Positions 27,001-42,000 of a stretch of 60,000 nucleotides of DNA are shown here, in pieces (within the stretch, counting starts at the first letter, position 1; the number at the start of each line of letters is the position of its first letter). The DNA comes from Apostichopus japonicus. Lineage: Eukaryota; Echinodermata; Holothuroidea; Aspidochirotida; Stichopodidae. The stretch spans positions 8,309,001 to 8,369,000 of the forward strand of contig NC_092570.1 of NCBI RefSeq assembly GCF_037975245.1, given 5' to 3'. Below the pieces are notes generated by a model that did not search any database, was not told the origin of the DNA, and saw only the letters and a list, made by a program, of their open reading frames with translations. The position numbers and the translations under genes are program-made.

Positions 27001-30000
27001 GTCAGTTGGGCCATCTGTTACCATCACTGAAAACTTTATGTATATTTTGGCTTCCTTTGGTCGTTCGTTTCCAGTAATTTTATGTGACGTTTGCCGTCAA
27101 ATTACAACTCCTTATGCAGACTGTGAACCTTGCACTAAGTGCCTTATCCCTCTCTCCAGTCATTCTGGAAATTATCGTCCCACCTTCTGTTTCCTGTTAC
27201 CTTTATAATGCCCTGTGAAAATGATCATTGATGCAACATCATATACAATTAGGGAAATTATAAAAAGGGGTTGGGATGGGGGGGGGGGGGGGTTGTAGTG
27301 GATTGGTCAGTTTCAAGTCTATGAAAAGTTAGTAGTGAATAGTCCTATGCAATATAGCTAACAAAGAGTCAAATTGTTGCATTGTTCAAAGATAAAATAA
27401 TGCATTCGTGAAAGCACAAAGCAAGGTAAAGAAAAAGAAGCAGGGAAAAACAGTCTCTAAAAAGAACTAAAAGAAATTCTTACCAATGATCAGCTCCAAA
27501 CTGTGGGGAATATGCTATTCATCTTTCCTTTTTTTTTAAATTTAATTTTTTATTCAACTCATTATTCTGAAGTTACATTGAGTAAAACTTGTGCAGTCAA
27601 AACTGAAATATACTCCTTAACACATTAAATTGCCGGAACCCAACTCATAGGTTGCAAATCTAAAAGTGAGTAACGATAGAACTAGAGATAGAGGGTGCTG
27701 TTCATTCTTTACAGATTACTCTCTATATGTTATATGTATATATATATATATGGATTTAATGTTTTGTAGTCTAAGATAAAAAATCATGTAATGAAACCAG
27801 GAATTCACATTCAACATTAGTTACTGACATTTCATAAAATGAAACCAGGAACTCAACATTAGTACTGACATTTAATAAATCCTTTACAAAAGGTCATCAT
27901 TTACTGCAAGATGAGCGAGGTTTGGGTTCCTCCGTAATCCCTTAAAAGAGGGTTATCCCCTGATCCCTTAAAAGACAGTTTCTCCCTAATCTCTTAAAAG
28001 AGGGTTTCCCCTAATCCCTTAAAAGAGGGTTAATCCCTTAAAAGAGGGTTCCCCCTTTTCCCTTTAAAGAGGGTTACCCCTGATCCCTTAAAAGACAGTT
28101 CCTCCCTAATCCCTTAAAAGAGGGTTCCCCCTTATCCCTTTAAAGAGGGTTACCCCTGATCCCTTAAAAGACAGTTCCTCCCTAATCCCTGAAAAGAGGG
28201 TTCATCCCTAATCCCTTAAGAGGGTCCCCCTAATTGATTAATCCCTAATCCCTTAAAAGAGGGTTAACTATGAAGGTTTGTGTGGTGGAGCTGGAGAGAC
28301 AAAAATGTCTTGTCCAACAACCAAAGCTAATTTGGGTTTAGAGGGACTTCCAAACACTCTCTGAAGAACTTCAGAAAATGTGGGATAAACCAGCAAATGT
28401 GATATCCAAACCCCTCTGCCTTATCTTCCACCCTTGGAGGACATATGATCATCATAAAAAGTAAGAGTAAAAGCTTGAAAGAGGTTGTAGCGTTGAAACA
28501 TTGATGAGGTCGTCATCGTCATTGTGTGTTTTGGTGCGTGTGTGTGTGTGTCTCTGTGGTTGTTGATGTTTATTTGTAAGACCAAGATGTTGTTTCTTGA
28601 ATATCATTCTGTGAATTCAGATACACTGTTACATTATTAAAGTTGTAAACGAGAAGCTTGTGCTGTTTTTTATCTCAAAGTTTTAGATCATTATCCTTAT
28701 CCTTTTTAATAAAAAAAAAATTAAGTTGAGAATTTGATGTGAATGGAGTGGATGTCTTTGTGCTCTGTATCAGTCGGCCTGGTAACAACTTACAAGGAGA
28801 GAGGAATAATATCTTGTTTTTATTCTCTTTACAAGAAATGAAATAGAAAACATTTCCCTTTATCGTTACTCATCCTAGAGTTGGTCTGTGAGGATGTCAT
28901 GATTAGTCAGCCTGTTAACGAGGAGATAGGATTCTTTGATTATAATGGATATAAGCGTAAATGAATAGGACATTCATTGTGACCGATTTTTGTATTGTAA
29001 TGGCAATTCCCAGACTCCCAGAGATATTAAGTATAAGATCTAATGGCAATGACTTTATGATTTGGAATAATCCACAACTTCACAAAGAAATTATATTGAC
29101 TTTTCAAATTAATGATCCAAATTAACGAAAAAAGCTAGAACCATGTGATGTTACAATCACACAGAACCATCTTGAAATCCCCAAAGTTTGTATTTGTGAT
29201 CATTACCCAAAATAGAGATGATTTCGCAGTGGTAAAATTGTTACTTTGCTGGAACTATCCATGAGGAAGATAATTGCAAAGTTATGACTAAACAGTTGTT
29301 TCTATTTGAGCTGGGAATAAATGAAGTTAGGTTGCCTGTTTCCTTTCATAAACAGTAGATGTTGGAAGGCATTGAGATTGATTTGTATAAACCAATATCA
29401 GATTTTTTTTTTTTTTTGAATCTTAATATCATCTCTATCTTTCGGTGTTATTGTCTTTACGTGCCTTCGTGAGCCTCTGTTTAAAATTTTAGAAACAATC
29501 CATGCAGGGTAGTTTTTTATAAATAAAATTTTGCCATTTGAGTTGACCATTCCCGAGCATAGTGACAGAAGCCACCATCAGAGGGAACAACATACAGTAG
29601 CTTATATCCTATTTCTACACATGTTAAATCCCATCCCTTGTTTGATATTTTTGCTTAAATTTCTGAAAAGTGCTTTTGGATACAATGTACAATATAGACC
29701 TCAGTCTTTTGAATTTATATCACTTTTCTATAATCTATTTGGTACAAGATAAGTGTTCAAAAAATGGCCCATTTCATACAAAAAACATTTTTATGTACCC
29801 TTATCAGAATGATATGCAGGATTGAAATGCCTTGAATCTGCCTTCTGTTCAAATTTAGAGCCTGCAGTTATCAGGCGCTGAATCAAGTCTTTCTCGGTGA
29901 TCTCCTTTCTGTAGATAAAGATGGACATTTCTGTGCTGTAATTAGTCAAGCTTGGGTAAAGCAGTACCCAGTATTGTAATACAAATAAGATGGCCGTGAC

Positions 30001-33000
30001 TTGGGAATATCAGGGTGCAAAGTTTTTTTTGTGATGGAAAATAAAGTCAAAATTACTTTCAAAATTTATCTCAGGATTTTAACTCTGTCATGATGACGAA
30101 TACTCCTGGGTAGGTGTAAGTCCACAGGTCCCTTGTTAGAAGTAGTGTCGCCCAAAAGAGCAGTCTGTGATACTTTACCGCCAGATACACTCAGAGTTTG
30201 ATATGGCTCCGCACTCCGTTTGGTCCTTGTAAGAGAGGGGTAAATAGCTTTCCATCTAATATTTTCTAGCTGCGGTCTCTCCCCGTACTGCCTGTGTGCC
30301 TTTGCCAATGCCAGTCTATTCTCACCTTCAGACTAGAATCTCATGCGTCGTCAAAATGTTTAAATTCACGCCCGGTCCTTGAAATACAACATCAACTCAA
30401 GCTTTGTCCTACCTTGCAATTTATTCCAACTCAAAACGACACAGGACGGCGATAACCTTTGAGAATGCATCATTTGTACTAGAACCGTACCGGCCTTGTG
30501 ATCTTGAAGATTTTTGATACCCCTTGTACCTCTTCCTAGGTGTCCTAAGATGGTTAATTTTTGCCACAACAACAACTCATCTGTCATAGTGAACTACGAT
30601 TCATCTCTCAAGCCGTCTACATTCTCTGGATTCATCGTCATTCATCCACTCATCCTCTTACCCATCTCTCTTCTAACTCAAGTTGATCCGCAAACAACTC
30701 ACTATTTTGTCTTCAATGATGCACTCATCATGGCCTCCATATCACAAAAAGAAACAACCCCCCCCAAAAAGAAAAATTGTCAAAGTTACATGAATTCACA
30801 AATGATTGTCATTGTCTCTAAGACACCAAATTGATGGGTTTTGCTCAAATCTTTGAATTTGATTAGTCAAAAAGAAGGACCCCTCCAGATTGAGTGCCAC
30901 TGGCATGCCTATTTTAAGCGCATTTTCTTGTTTCTTTAATTAACGATTTTTCTCCACTTTTCCTCGTTATCATTGAATACTACTCTGTCTGACCTCCACG
31001 AACGTTTTTTTTTTAACCATGATGTCAACCGTGTCATTGTTTACTCAAAATAGTGAGTGTCGTAGAATACTAATTATTTCACTCATGATTGACAGACGTA
31101 TTAAACATTGTAGAATTTACACTCATTAATTTAGATCAAAAACCCAAACCATTTTGCTCCAAATTAATTCTCTACAGTTGTGTTTTTAGAAAATTGTTGC
31201 CTTTTTTAAATGTGCCTTTTTTGTTTATATGTTGTCTTGGTGTTTTGGGTTTTTTTTTTAATATATAAATATTTTTTTCTTTATGCGTATTTTTATTTGT
31301 CGAATATTCATTAACAATACAATGAGATCCAAAGTATTTTGAACAAATTTATTCATAAATTGGAGACTTTGAATTTTTTATTTTTACCAATTGTGTACAT
31401 TTTTTTTCACCAATAGAAAGATTATTTTTTACCTCACTTCATTTTATACCTGTAGTATTCAGTTAAAAACCTTTCAAACTATGAGTGGCAAACTACCACA
31501 CAACTCTTTTTCAAATTCAAGACAAACATTGTTTTTTTTTTGTGGAAAAAGACCAAAAGAAAATAGTTGATCTGAAAATCAGTATTAAGATAATTAACAA
31601 AAAGAAATTAACAAAGGAGAGCGTCTTCAATCTTCATGTTATTTGATACTTAAGTTTATTCAGTTTTTTGGCCTTCTTTTCTGAGAGGTCAAGGAATGGC
31701 TTGTGCCAGTTTCAGAGGTAACAGGGTTATTCTTCAATTGTTTTCTTTTTTTTTAGAATAATATATCAATCATTTTCCACATTTTTTGTTGTTGGAAACA
31801 TGGATAGATCTTGAAGTATTCATTTTAGTATTTGAAATGAACAGAAAAGAATGGGAACCACCCAAATATGGTATTCAGTTTATGACGTCATAAAAATTAT
31901 AGGAACTGTCCAGTAATGTGGATATTTTCATACTAGCAAGACAGCAGAAAAATTCATCACAATTAAAGTTTTAAGTTTTTAAAATTAAGTTTTGGAGAAT
32001 ACAACCTTTTGGACTTTTCAAAGTAATAGTAATAATACGAGAAAACAGTAAAAATATTAAAATGTAATTCAAAACTGGTATTCTGATAAAATACAAAAGC
32101 CTTCAATCATTGAAAAGGTTAAAAAACAAAAAAATCTGTAACGTATAGGAATATAGAAGGAAAAAAATGAAAAACTTTGTTTAATTTACAAAAATTGAAA
32201 ACGATATGTTCCAGATGGGATTAACTTAAATTTCTAGATACCCCTGAAAATAAAAACTGATTATACAAACTTCAAAGAGAAAAAGCTCCTAGGATGGGGT
32301 GACCAGATTTCTTTGGTCTAGCATATTACAAGCAATATGATCACTGTGTTGCTGTGTATTAGCTATTTGTTATTGCTGTTATTTTCTTTATTCTTTGGTC
32401 TTTAACATGATCAAATTGATTGAAATTGAACAAAACTTATATGTTAGGAAATTTAATACAGTATTGTCTTTGTTAACATGTTTTGTTATTTTTTGGCTAT
32501 GGGGTCTTAGTGTGTGCCACGTTGAGGAGAAAGGTATTCATAATATTCATAAGGTCAGTTTTAATGATATTAAAAAAAAGTTTTCATTTTCTTGCCTTCT
32601 AAACATCTCTATTGAAGTTCATTTTATTTGCATAATACATCATAAAGAGGAAGCATATTGTTTTCATGAAGTTTAAAAAAAAAAAAATTATATCTGTTGC
32701 TCAAACGAGCTGAGTAAATTTTATTTTGAAGAAGAAGAGGTGTCGGTTAGCTAGGTGGTGTTTTACACTTTAACGAACAAAGAGAAGCTTTTGTTTTCAA
32801 ATTTTGCCATTATAATAAATATTGTTGTTTTGCATGTTGATAGAACAAAATAATGCATGAATTTTGCTGTCATATTAAAAAGGATTTAGCATTCTGTGTA
32901 ATCAAAATTAAACGTATGATCTTTGCTTATTGTTTAACTTGCATAAATTAACATCTGTCTGCATATTAATTATCTCTTAACCATCTCATAATAGCTAATC

Positions 33001-36000
33001 AATTTCTAATTCTTAACAGGTGTTTCAAACCTTTCAAACCGTTTGTGTTGCTTCTAAAAGCTGTAGTTCCCTGTGTTAACTCTGCCCGGACATTACAAAT
33101 GTTCATTATATCACACATGAATCTAACTCTCGTTCGAGGTGCAAGGGACGAAATAGTTTTAGAGAATTGATTAGCAATAATTGCTCGACAATTCTTGGAA
33201 ATAGCAATTAGCATTAGCAGGTACTGCATTTTTTGCTAATCAAAAGTAATATTGATTAGCAACTGGCAATTCTTGGGTAGAAATTGCTATGCGAACCCAG
33301 TTATTTCATCCCTTGGAGGTGGCCGTGGGTACACCCTGAGGAATACCCCCTTGTCAGTCAGTGGGTTAGTACCGGGGCAAGCTCCAGATAACTTTTTTCG
33401 ATGAAGAATGGTGAAGGAAGGAATGCAATGTTTGTAGTTTGTACTAGCCATTTTCTATAGTACTAGCAACATTAATACAGTAGTTAAGTTTAGTATTATA
33501 AATTAAGATGCGCACTGTTTGTAGTGGTGTAGTATTTAGTACACAACTCACATTCCTCAATAAATCTTTTAAATATTTCCTTTTGTTTAGTTTAAGCCTT
33601 TTTAATAAGAGATTTTAATTTTAGTACCAAATAAGGGAATGTTGTATAGGTTTTCTTATTCACTGGTAGTTTGTCTTGACATAGCTGCACCAGTGGTCTT
33701 GGTTCAAGTGAAACTTGTTTAAGGTTTAAGAAATTCTGAAGAGAAAGGAAATGGGTGGTGGAATGGGTGTAGTGGAATGGGTGTACTGTAGTGGAATGGG
33801 TGTAGTAGAATGGGTGTAGTAGAATGGGTGTAGTGGAATGGGTGTGGTAGGAGACCTAGCTTTCTGAGAAGTGTAAGACAAGATACAGTAATAGACCACC
33901 ACCAACCTGTTGCTTTTATTATACAAGAGGTTGCCACTGTGGCAATTATTAACTAACATAGGGCAGATGAGAGATATTGTACTCGGTTTGTCATTGGAGC
34001 CTATTATTGGTATCTCAGTTCTCATAGCACTGGTTGCCATGGTAAAACTTTATGTTCCTGAGTAGCAGTTATTTACCCTTTTTAAAAGAACAACCGAGAC
34101 TGACCCTAATGCAGACATCTCATTGAGGTTGAATTTCTAATAGATGGATCTTGATCAGAGGAGAGACTGTTACCATGGCAATGCTAGTTAGATGATACCT
34201 GATGGCAGTAAGATCAATGAGACGATGGAGGATAATTGATTCCTAAAGATATTTTCTTTATTTTAAGCAATTTGCGTGATCCCATAAAAGACCATCTCAG
34301 ACAGTAATTTCCTTAATAAACAGTAGTTGAAATACTCCTTTAGAGAAGAGAATAAAAGTTGTCAAAGTACCCTGGTGAACTGTATGAAATACAGTTCATG
34401 AACTTTCAATCTAAGATGTTAACATTTGAACCGTCCAAACGGCATTAAAACCTATGAAATGTTATGATAAATTTGCCTTGTAAACCAGGTTTGACAAAAA
34501 AGGTCCTTTTAAAGATGTTTTTATATTCTGATGGACAGTATTTGTAGACATACACTCTGTCTTGAAGTCATCAATGATATTTGTCACATGGTGAGAGCAG
34601 ACACATACGTTGTCTTTACAGTTTGCTCCTGAAGGATGATTTGCCATCTTGAATCTATCCTAGCTCAGCAGATTGTAAGAAATACTCTTTAAAATTCCCA
34701 CCTCTTTCATCGTAACGCACCAAAAATATTTTAAATGCTTTTCCAACTTTTCGATCATTACTTTACATGGTTTTAAGAATTTTTTGGTTAGTTCTCACAA
34801 ACGAGATTTCCCCTTAAATTTTGATGGTATAACTAGATCCATTAGATAGCATCTGCACTATAGGTAAACGAAAGTGTCCGTACAAACAACGAAATCATCA
34901 GTTTTAGATTCCCTATTACACTAGTTTCGATCCTGTTGAGTCACATGATATTTTCATTTAGGCTATATTTTGCATGACTGACCCCCATTTTTTAATGTTC
35001 CTTGTTTACCTTCAACTCTTTGTAGTTAATTCAACTCCTATCCATCCTAAACGTAGTACTTAATATTACCAACTTCACATGTAATCATGCAAGCGTTTTC
35101 GTAATATCATCATTATCATTATTATTATTAACTAAATTAATAAAGATATCTGAAATGATTTCTAATTTGAAGCAATAAACTTTATGAGGTACAACAGATG
35201 ATGTTAGCTTTTCTTTATGTATTTACATTATCACTTGAGGCAATCAGTATACAGTATCCTTGTATCATCACTAATTCTCTCCCACTTTATCTTAAATCTT
35301 ATTCATAATTCTGTAACCGTGACATTGGATGGATATTAATCAGAAACAAATTTCCAAGGTCAAAATTTGCCCTTGAATGCTTCCAAACTATATAGCTCTA
35401 TACATTACTCAATAATAATGTGTACTTACATTTACAGGGATTTATACATGAATAACAGATTTTGTACTATTACCACATCCAGTGGTATCCTATCTATGTT
35501 CATACATCATATCTTTGTATACCATACAAATAACTAAACAACAACTTCAAAATTGTATTTCATCGCTTACAATGAAATATAGGCGTAACTCCTGACATTA
35601 CAAGAAGTCACAACTACTCAATATTATCCATATTTGACATTAAAAAATCACTTTATTTTGTTGTATGATTGATGGTTGCAATGGGATTTTTCCCTCTCTT
35701 GTCCCTACCCGTGCCCCCTCCCTTAACTCCCCACCCTTCTCTTACCACAAGAGTCTCACTATACCAAGGTCATAAAATTTAATTTGAGAAGATCATGAGG
35801 TTTTTTTAATAGTTTTGGCTACTTTAGTATTAGCTGGAAGCTCCCATGTCATGTTCATTTAGTTCATGTTTCAATGTTGTATTCCTACATATCTGTCTCT
35901 CCTCTGTGGGATCTGCAAACAACTCTTTTATCACCAGCAAACCCAGGGATGTAGTTGGTTTTCGGTTTCGTTATGGATCTACAAAAAAACAAATTAGCAT

Positions 36001-39000
36001 ACTTGATCCAAACTTTGCGATAACAGTAACCCTCAAGAACCCGAGGACCTGGTTGGCCAGGGTTAGGACTCGCGAGAGCCGTAAGTATCGCAAACTTACT
36101 CATTCTAAGCTAGGGGGAGAAAGAAAACACCCAGTAGGAATCCCAGCTAGTTGCACAGCTAGTTATAAAGGTAAGTCTTATTAGTTTTCTCATTTCTCGA
36201 TAAAAACTTAAAAGGTAAGTCGTTTCTTTTCAACCTTCAAACTAATGATAATATCATGGTGAACTAATACATGTCTCAGTGAGGTTAGCAAATACATAAT
36301 TAAGTTTATGATACCTCATGAAGGTTGGTAAACCTCAATTAGGTTTAATAACTAATATAATAACAGGGAGATTTGAACTTACAAGGATAATCCAGCAAAC
36401 ATGATTATTTATTTGTTACAGATCATTTCATGGTTATTCCGGTATCCTCATCACATCAGTTTCGTACTAAGATTCTTACTATACGTTTATGCTTTCTATA
36501 CTAGATACCTTGTGCATTGTAAGGCTGAATAACTAAGGCTAATTAACTGTTTTTCATATTCTATTTATAAATATGTTCTTTCATGTATTTATAATGAATT
36601 TTTAGTAAACTTGAAAAAAAAAATTAATAACACCTGACAATTATGTAGGTATTATGAATCGTGTGAAAGTATGAACTTTGCATCATCAGTTTGCAATTGC
36701 ACCCTTTATTTGATCTGTCATTGTTTGTTTCACCCCCTTTTCTGTGTAGGTTCCCCTGTCCTGTCACCCTCGAAAACCATCACAGCCACCCAGGAAAGCT
36801 CAACGCCGGTACAAGACACTGCTCAGGAAGATGAAAATCATGTCAAAAAAGTCAAGGTAAAAAGATGGATCTTAATCATTTCAGCGTACCGTTGCCATGG
36901 CAATAACTTCATGCGTGTCATTATGTGCTGTTAGAGAGAGGTGATGCTTTTATGTCAACAAGAGGGAGTACAGACATCATGTTTGTAGAAAATATTTGAT
37001 ATTCATGTTGCAAATGAAATGGCATGAAAGCCTTTGATTCTTGCCCAATAAAGCTAAGGATTAAAAAAATTGTTAAGTTTTCTCTCAGGAATTGAATCCT
37101 TTCATACAATTTTGAATTGAATTAGCAAACAGCAGTAAACTGAACACTGCACATGTCACAGAAAACAAAAATGTATAGAAAATGTTGTAAACGTTGTTTT
37201 ACACTTTTTGTGGCATTTCTTAGATATTTTTTCCCCTTCTTATCAACAGCGGCATCCTCCAGACAAGGCTTATTTCATCGCTAAGGAGATCTTGACCACT
37301 GAAAGAACGTACCTGAAGGACCTGGAGGTCATCGTTGTGGTACGGATAAACACCTTTGCATATTCAGCACTTTCTGAAAAAAATGTTTTAATCAAGATAA
37401 TGCAAATATATATCAGGACTGTCAAGGTGTTTCTGTTTGAATTGAAAGTGAACTGGACCTTTAATGCCAAAAAAAACATGCCAGAAAGTGTTTTCTTCAT
37501 GATTGCGGGCTAATGTTTTCCATCCTCTGTTTTCAGCACTTTTGTGAAAGTTGTAATCCATAAGCCCTTGCAGGCTTCTCCCACGTCTGTGGGCGCCTAA
37601 GTGTCATTGAAATAACTGCCTGATTATGATTATTATTGACAGACAGATAGATAAGTATTTATCATTAAAAGGAACCTAAATAATAGTCATCTGTATTATT
37701 TCTGGGACCAACCCCCCCCCCCCCCAATAAAAAGAAGCCTCCAGAGATGATCGTGATGGGATTGACCTGTCTGGGCCCTATAACTTTTACACAAGAAACA
37801 TTCATCTCATTACTATTTTTCCTCTTTCTCTCCTGTAGTGGTTTCGTAGAGCTGCCGCCAATGAGGTCACCCAGCCCGATATGCTGGAGAATCTTTTCGA
37901 GCACCTTGAACCGATCTATGATTTCCATTGTAAATTCCTAAAAGAAATAGAGCAGAGGCTGACTTCATGGTAAGAAACAACTTTCTTGAATTTGTTTTCT
38001 TTTTCTCAAGTACAATATTTTCACAAAAACAAACAACAGTCAGTGAATGTTGAGATTTTGAAGAAAAAAAATAATAATAATTTACTCACATTATTTTGAT
38101 TTTGTATCATTCATTCCCAAATTGGACAGTGGTGATTACCATTAAATTAAAAATGGGAACATTTTTTTGTGTTATTCTTTTTTACTTTGAACCTTTTCTT
38201 GAGATTGGCGCAATTATTATCTACAGCTTCAGCTTTTAGCTTATCCTCCTGCTGATTATCTTCTCATGTGTTATGAATTTTTCATTAACTAAACAGATGT
38301 AATCTCTCTTTGATAAGATTGAAGTAGATTTTCTAAGACTAAAAGCAGGTACAGTTGCTTAACCCACATCTAAATATCACTGCATCTAATTATCAATTTA
38401 TGGAAATATTACTTCATCAAGATATTACTACCCATTACCTCATAGCAGCCTCAATTCCTCGGTGACTCGATAAGAGTTAACCGAGAGGGGGCTGTTTCAG
38501 AATTATCTAATCACACAGAAGATGATATCTTGTCAGTGACACAGTAAGAAAAAAGGGGAGTGGGAGAATAGTAAACAGGAACCAGAAGATCACTTAAAAA
38601 GACGTCCCATCTCGTTAAAAACACTTTCATTTTGATAGTCCTCTTTTGTTTTTGTTTTTGGTTTGCCTATTTGGCAGTTTTCAGGGATTCCAGTAAGTTT
38701 AATTGTTATTTTATTTTGTCCTCCCTAATCCTTATTTCTTTGGCAACTCCGTTTGCATTATACACTACTTTTTCGTTATTTTGGACTTTTCTTCTTTTTC
38801 TTTCCCTTTTTTTTTTAAGGTCTCTTTATCAGTTGTTGATTGGGTTGGAATGCTACAGTGTGGTGTTATCCCTTCCTCCCTCCCCCACCCCCACCCCCAC
38901 CCCCATCTTTTATCTCATTTATCTTTTCTTTCTTAATCGTTAGAAAGAATTCTAATAAGTGGGAAAGAAAGTGATCACTTATATCGCAAAATTGATTTAG

Positions 39001-42000
39001 ATATTTTGTTTTCATTGCAAGAACACCTCATCTTTTTTTGCTTTTCTTTCCTTTCTTTTTTTCATCTTTTTTATTGATAAAGAATTTGAGAAGATTTTTT
39101 AGATGTCTCATACATTTAAAAACTGGTCAGGTCAATACACAATTTACTTGACATAATAACTTGCATTATTTAATCTGTTTAGTGATATCAAGGTCATTTT
39201 GTTCAAACTCCCTCCCCCATCCTCCCTCTCTTGAATTTTGTTCCTAGGCCTTACACTGCAAGTAGTCATGGTAAACCTGTTCTTCTGTACTGTGTTCACT
39301 ATTAGCCTGTAATACGAAACTTGCAAACAAAACTCATGGACAAGAAGCATTGAATACAAGTGCACATATATATATTGAGTGTGAGTGTTTAAAGGTAGTC
39401 AGTATAGGCCCCAAATTATAGCACACTATAATTGCTACAAGTTTTCAAAAAGTACTTTCCTGGAGGTCTTTACTCTTGAATTTGTTCTCAGACATTTTTA
39501 AGGAACACACAAGATGACTGAATGTCCCAGTGAGGTAAATTTGCAACAGTTTAAGAATTTTGACCAAAGGTGACCAATATTTGAATATCTAGCATATTTG
39601 GGGCAATATACAGCATACCTTTAATAATGCCAAGAAGTATTGAAATGACCTCTGATTCAGCTCAAATGTTTAATAATTGATGATTAGTCAATAATAATTT
39701 GGTAGTAAAATTAACGATTATTACTTCTGTCACTCTTGGCATCAGATTATTCTTCAAAAACTTCTCTTCACAGTGATCACTACTTCTTCTTTTTTAATAT
39801 GGATTCGAGATATTTGACTATAGATTAGAGGAAATCTGTTGCCATGGCAATATAACTAAAAAAATTCTAGTGGAACTGTTGGTTATTAATATTAAAATGT
39901 AACCTTTACTGCTGTCTTGTTGTGGTATCGGACACGTTATGAATCGTGCAGTGGATCTGCAAGAGGGATGTCAATATTTTAGCTGTTGCTAAGAGAGATT
40001 TTTGTGTATAACGAATAAATTAGGTCAAAGGTCCTTGCATATTTCATTCCATTGAAATATAATGAAATTCCAAAATTGGGTCAAAAATATAAGTGAAGCC
40101 GAATCGTACTAGGTCCAAATGAGGGAAAAGGGGGAGGGTGAGGGAAGGGGTTGCACTCACAGAAGTACCTGGAATGGGTCCTCCCAATTTTGATTGGTCC
40201 AATTTCAAATGACTGGTTATAGTTGACCTAGAGTGTTTCTTCTTGCATGTTATTGGACTATTAAAGCTCTCTCCAAGTTGACCTTTGCCCTTCTTTGCAT
40301 CAAAGAGTTCAAGAACCATCAATAATATCTGGGTTCATGCATCTTTCACCAGTGTCATCATTCTTTCTTCGCTGCCAGCCTCATACTGGCTGTTTCTTTA
40401 AGACTGTCCTCTTTCCTGTAGTTTCTATAGCATCGTCTCCATTTCTTTGCATCCAGTCTTGTTTTTGTGTAGATGGAATCTTTTGTGGGTTGCCATGAAC
40501 TGAATGCATCATCGTCAGTCTTCTCTTCGTCTTTCAACATCTTCCTTCTGATGTTGCTTAGAGAGCATGGCTTGCCCTATCACAGAGGTTCACCCCCCCC
40601 CATCCCTTCTTGACATGAATTGTCTGCTAGTCAGTAGAGAGAAGGCCGTCCATTCGACGGGTGATTGAACCCATCCTCTGTCAACCGGGTTGCAATATTT
40701 AATGCCGTTGGCTAATTAAGCTGGCTTAGTTTGCTGAATTAAAATGACAGACATGTGATTGATGAAATTGTTTTCTTTTACTCTTTTTTATTATTTTTAT
40801 TGTACATAATTCCTCTCAGAAAGAACAACTTTTATTGAGCAAGCAACAGGGTCAGTTAGGCAACTGGCTATTACTTACAAATAACTAAATTAGTCATGTG
40901 ATTTTGTGTTTCAAGGGCAGAAGGTTTATTTATTATTTCAATTATATTATAATATTTGGTTTTTCATACAAAGAAAGAAAGGCGCAGGCATGTAAAAATG
41001 AAAGAAAAAGTATTGTTGAGGCTTTTTATCGGTTACTTACAAAATGCAAATTGATGACAATGTAGAACAGTTAGATTTGAATGAAGGGCAAATTTTTAAT
41101 CTGTAGTTGGGTCGTTCGAGACGACAACATTTCTGTTTGGACAACCAACATCAGCTCTCGAGGTTGTATGGTGGATGACTAGTTGTTAACATCAGATTCA
41201 GATTACATTGTAACTAAAATACACCAAAATAGGTAAAAATAATCAATTGCTATCACCCCCAACGCTGGTTGTCTGTTCACCAATCTTACACATCTCTCTC
41301 ACTGTTCACATGTGTCGTTGTTATTTTGGGACTTTTTTTGGACAATTTGCTGCTCGGACAACCAACCTGTAAGGTTTGGTTGTCTGATGGACAACCAGAT
41401 AAAATCCTTCCAAAATTTGCCCTGGTAAGTTACTGTTAGTTACTGCAAGTGTGTCTGTTAAAGTCTATGCCTTAGTTTATACATTGAGAGGGCCAACCAA
41501 GACCAAGGGTGGATATATGTATATATGTATATGTATATATGAATATGTATGTGTTCTCTTACAGGGAGGGGCGTGCTAACACCGAGGTAAAGGGCAGTTA
41601 CCAAGGCGTCGGTGACATCATGCTGAAGAATGTACAACATCTTAAAGTCTACAACAAGTACCTGGAGAAACTGGAAGAGATCTTAAACCAAGTAGAGAAC
41701 TTGGTGCGGAAAAACAAGAGCTTTGAGACCTTTTACAGGGAATTTGAGGTCCAGAAAGTGTGCTATCTGCCTTTTAACACATTCCTATTGAAGCCTTTAC
41801 AGCGATTACTCCACTATCAGCTCATTCTAGACAGTAAGTTATATACATATTGATATGTAATGAATATGCATGAGATTGATGAATGGCTAATTTGAGATGT
41901 TCAATTGTTTTCTTGAAGCCTTTAAACATTACTCCAGTATCATCTTGTATCAGAAAATAGTGTATACATACATTGTTGTGTACTGAATATGTATGACAAA

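Larger units (their letters stand above)
26609..36749 (+). other. FARP intron 8 (10.1 kb)
   Basis: Starts with the possible read-through extension and its 3' UTR, followed by pyrimidine-rich tracts (26780-26970), a 15-base G run (27278-27292), a minisatellite (27935-28265), a short G-rich repeat on the + strand (33750-33850) and a candidate cassette exon (35938-36170). Bases 28800-35700 are mostly AT-rich. A - strand open frame at 30066-30308 has uncertain meaning. Confidence 0.7.

Noticed and set aside
38632-38943. 103-codon Phe/Leu/Ser-rich + strand frame resembling a membrane protein
   Set aside because: Produced by T- and C-rich intronic tracts; no splice or family support.
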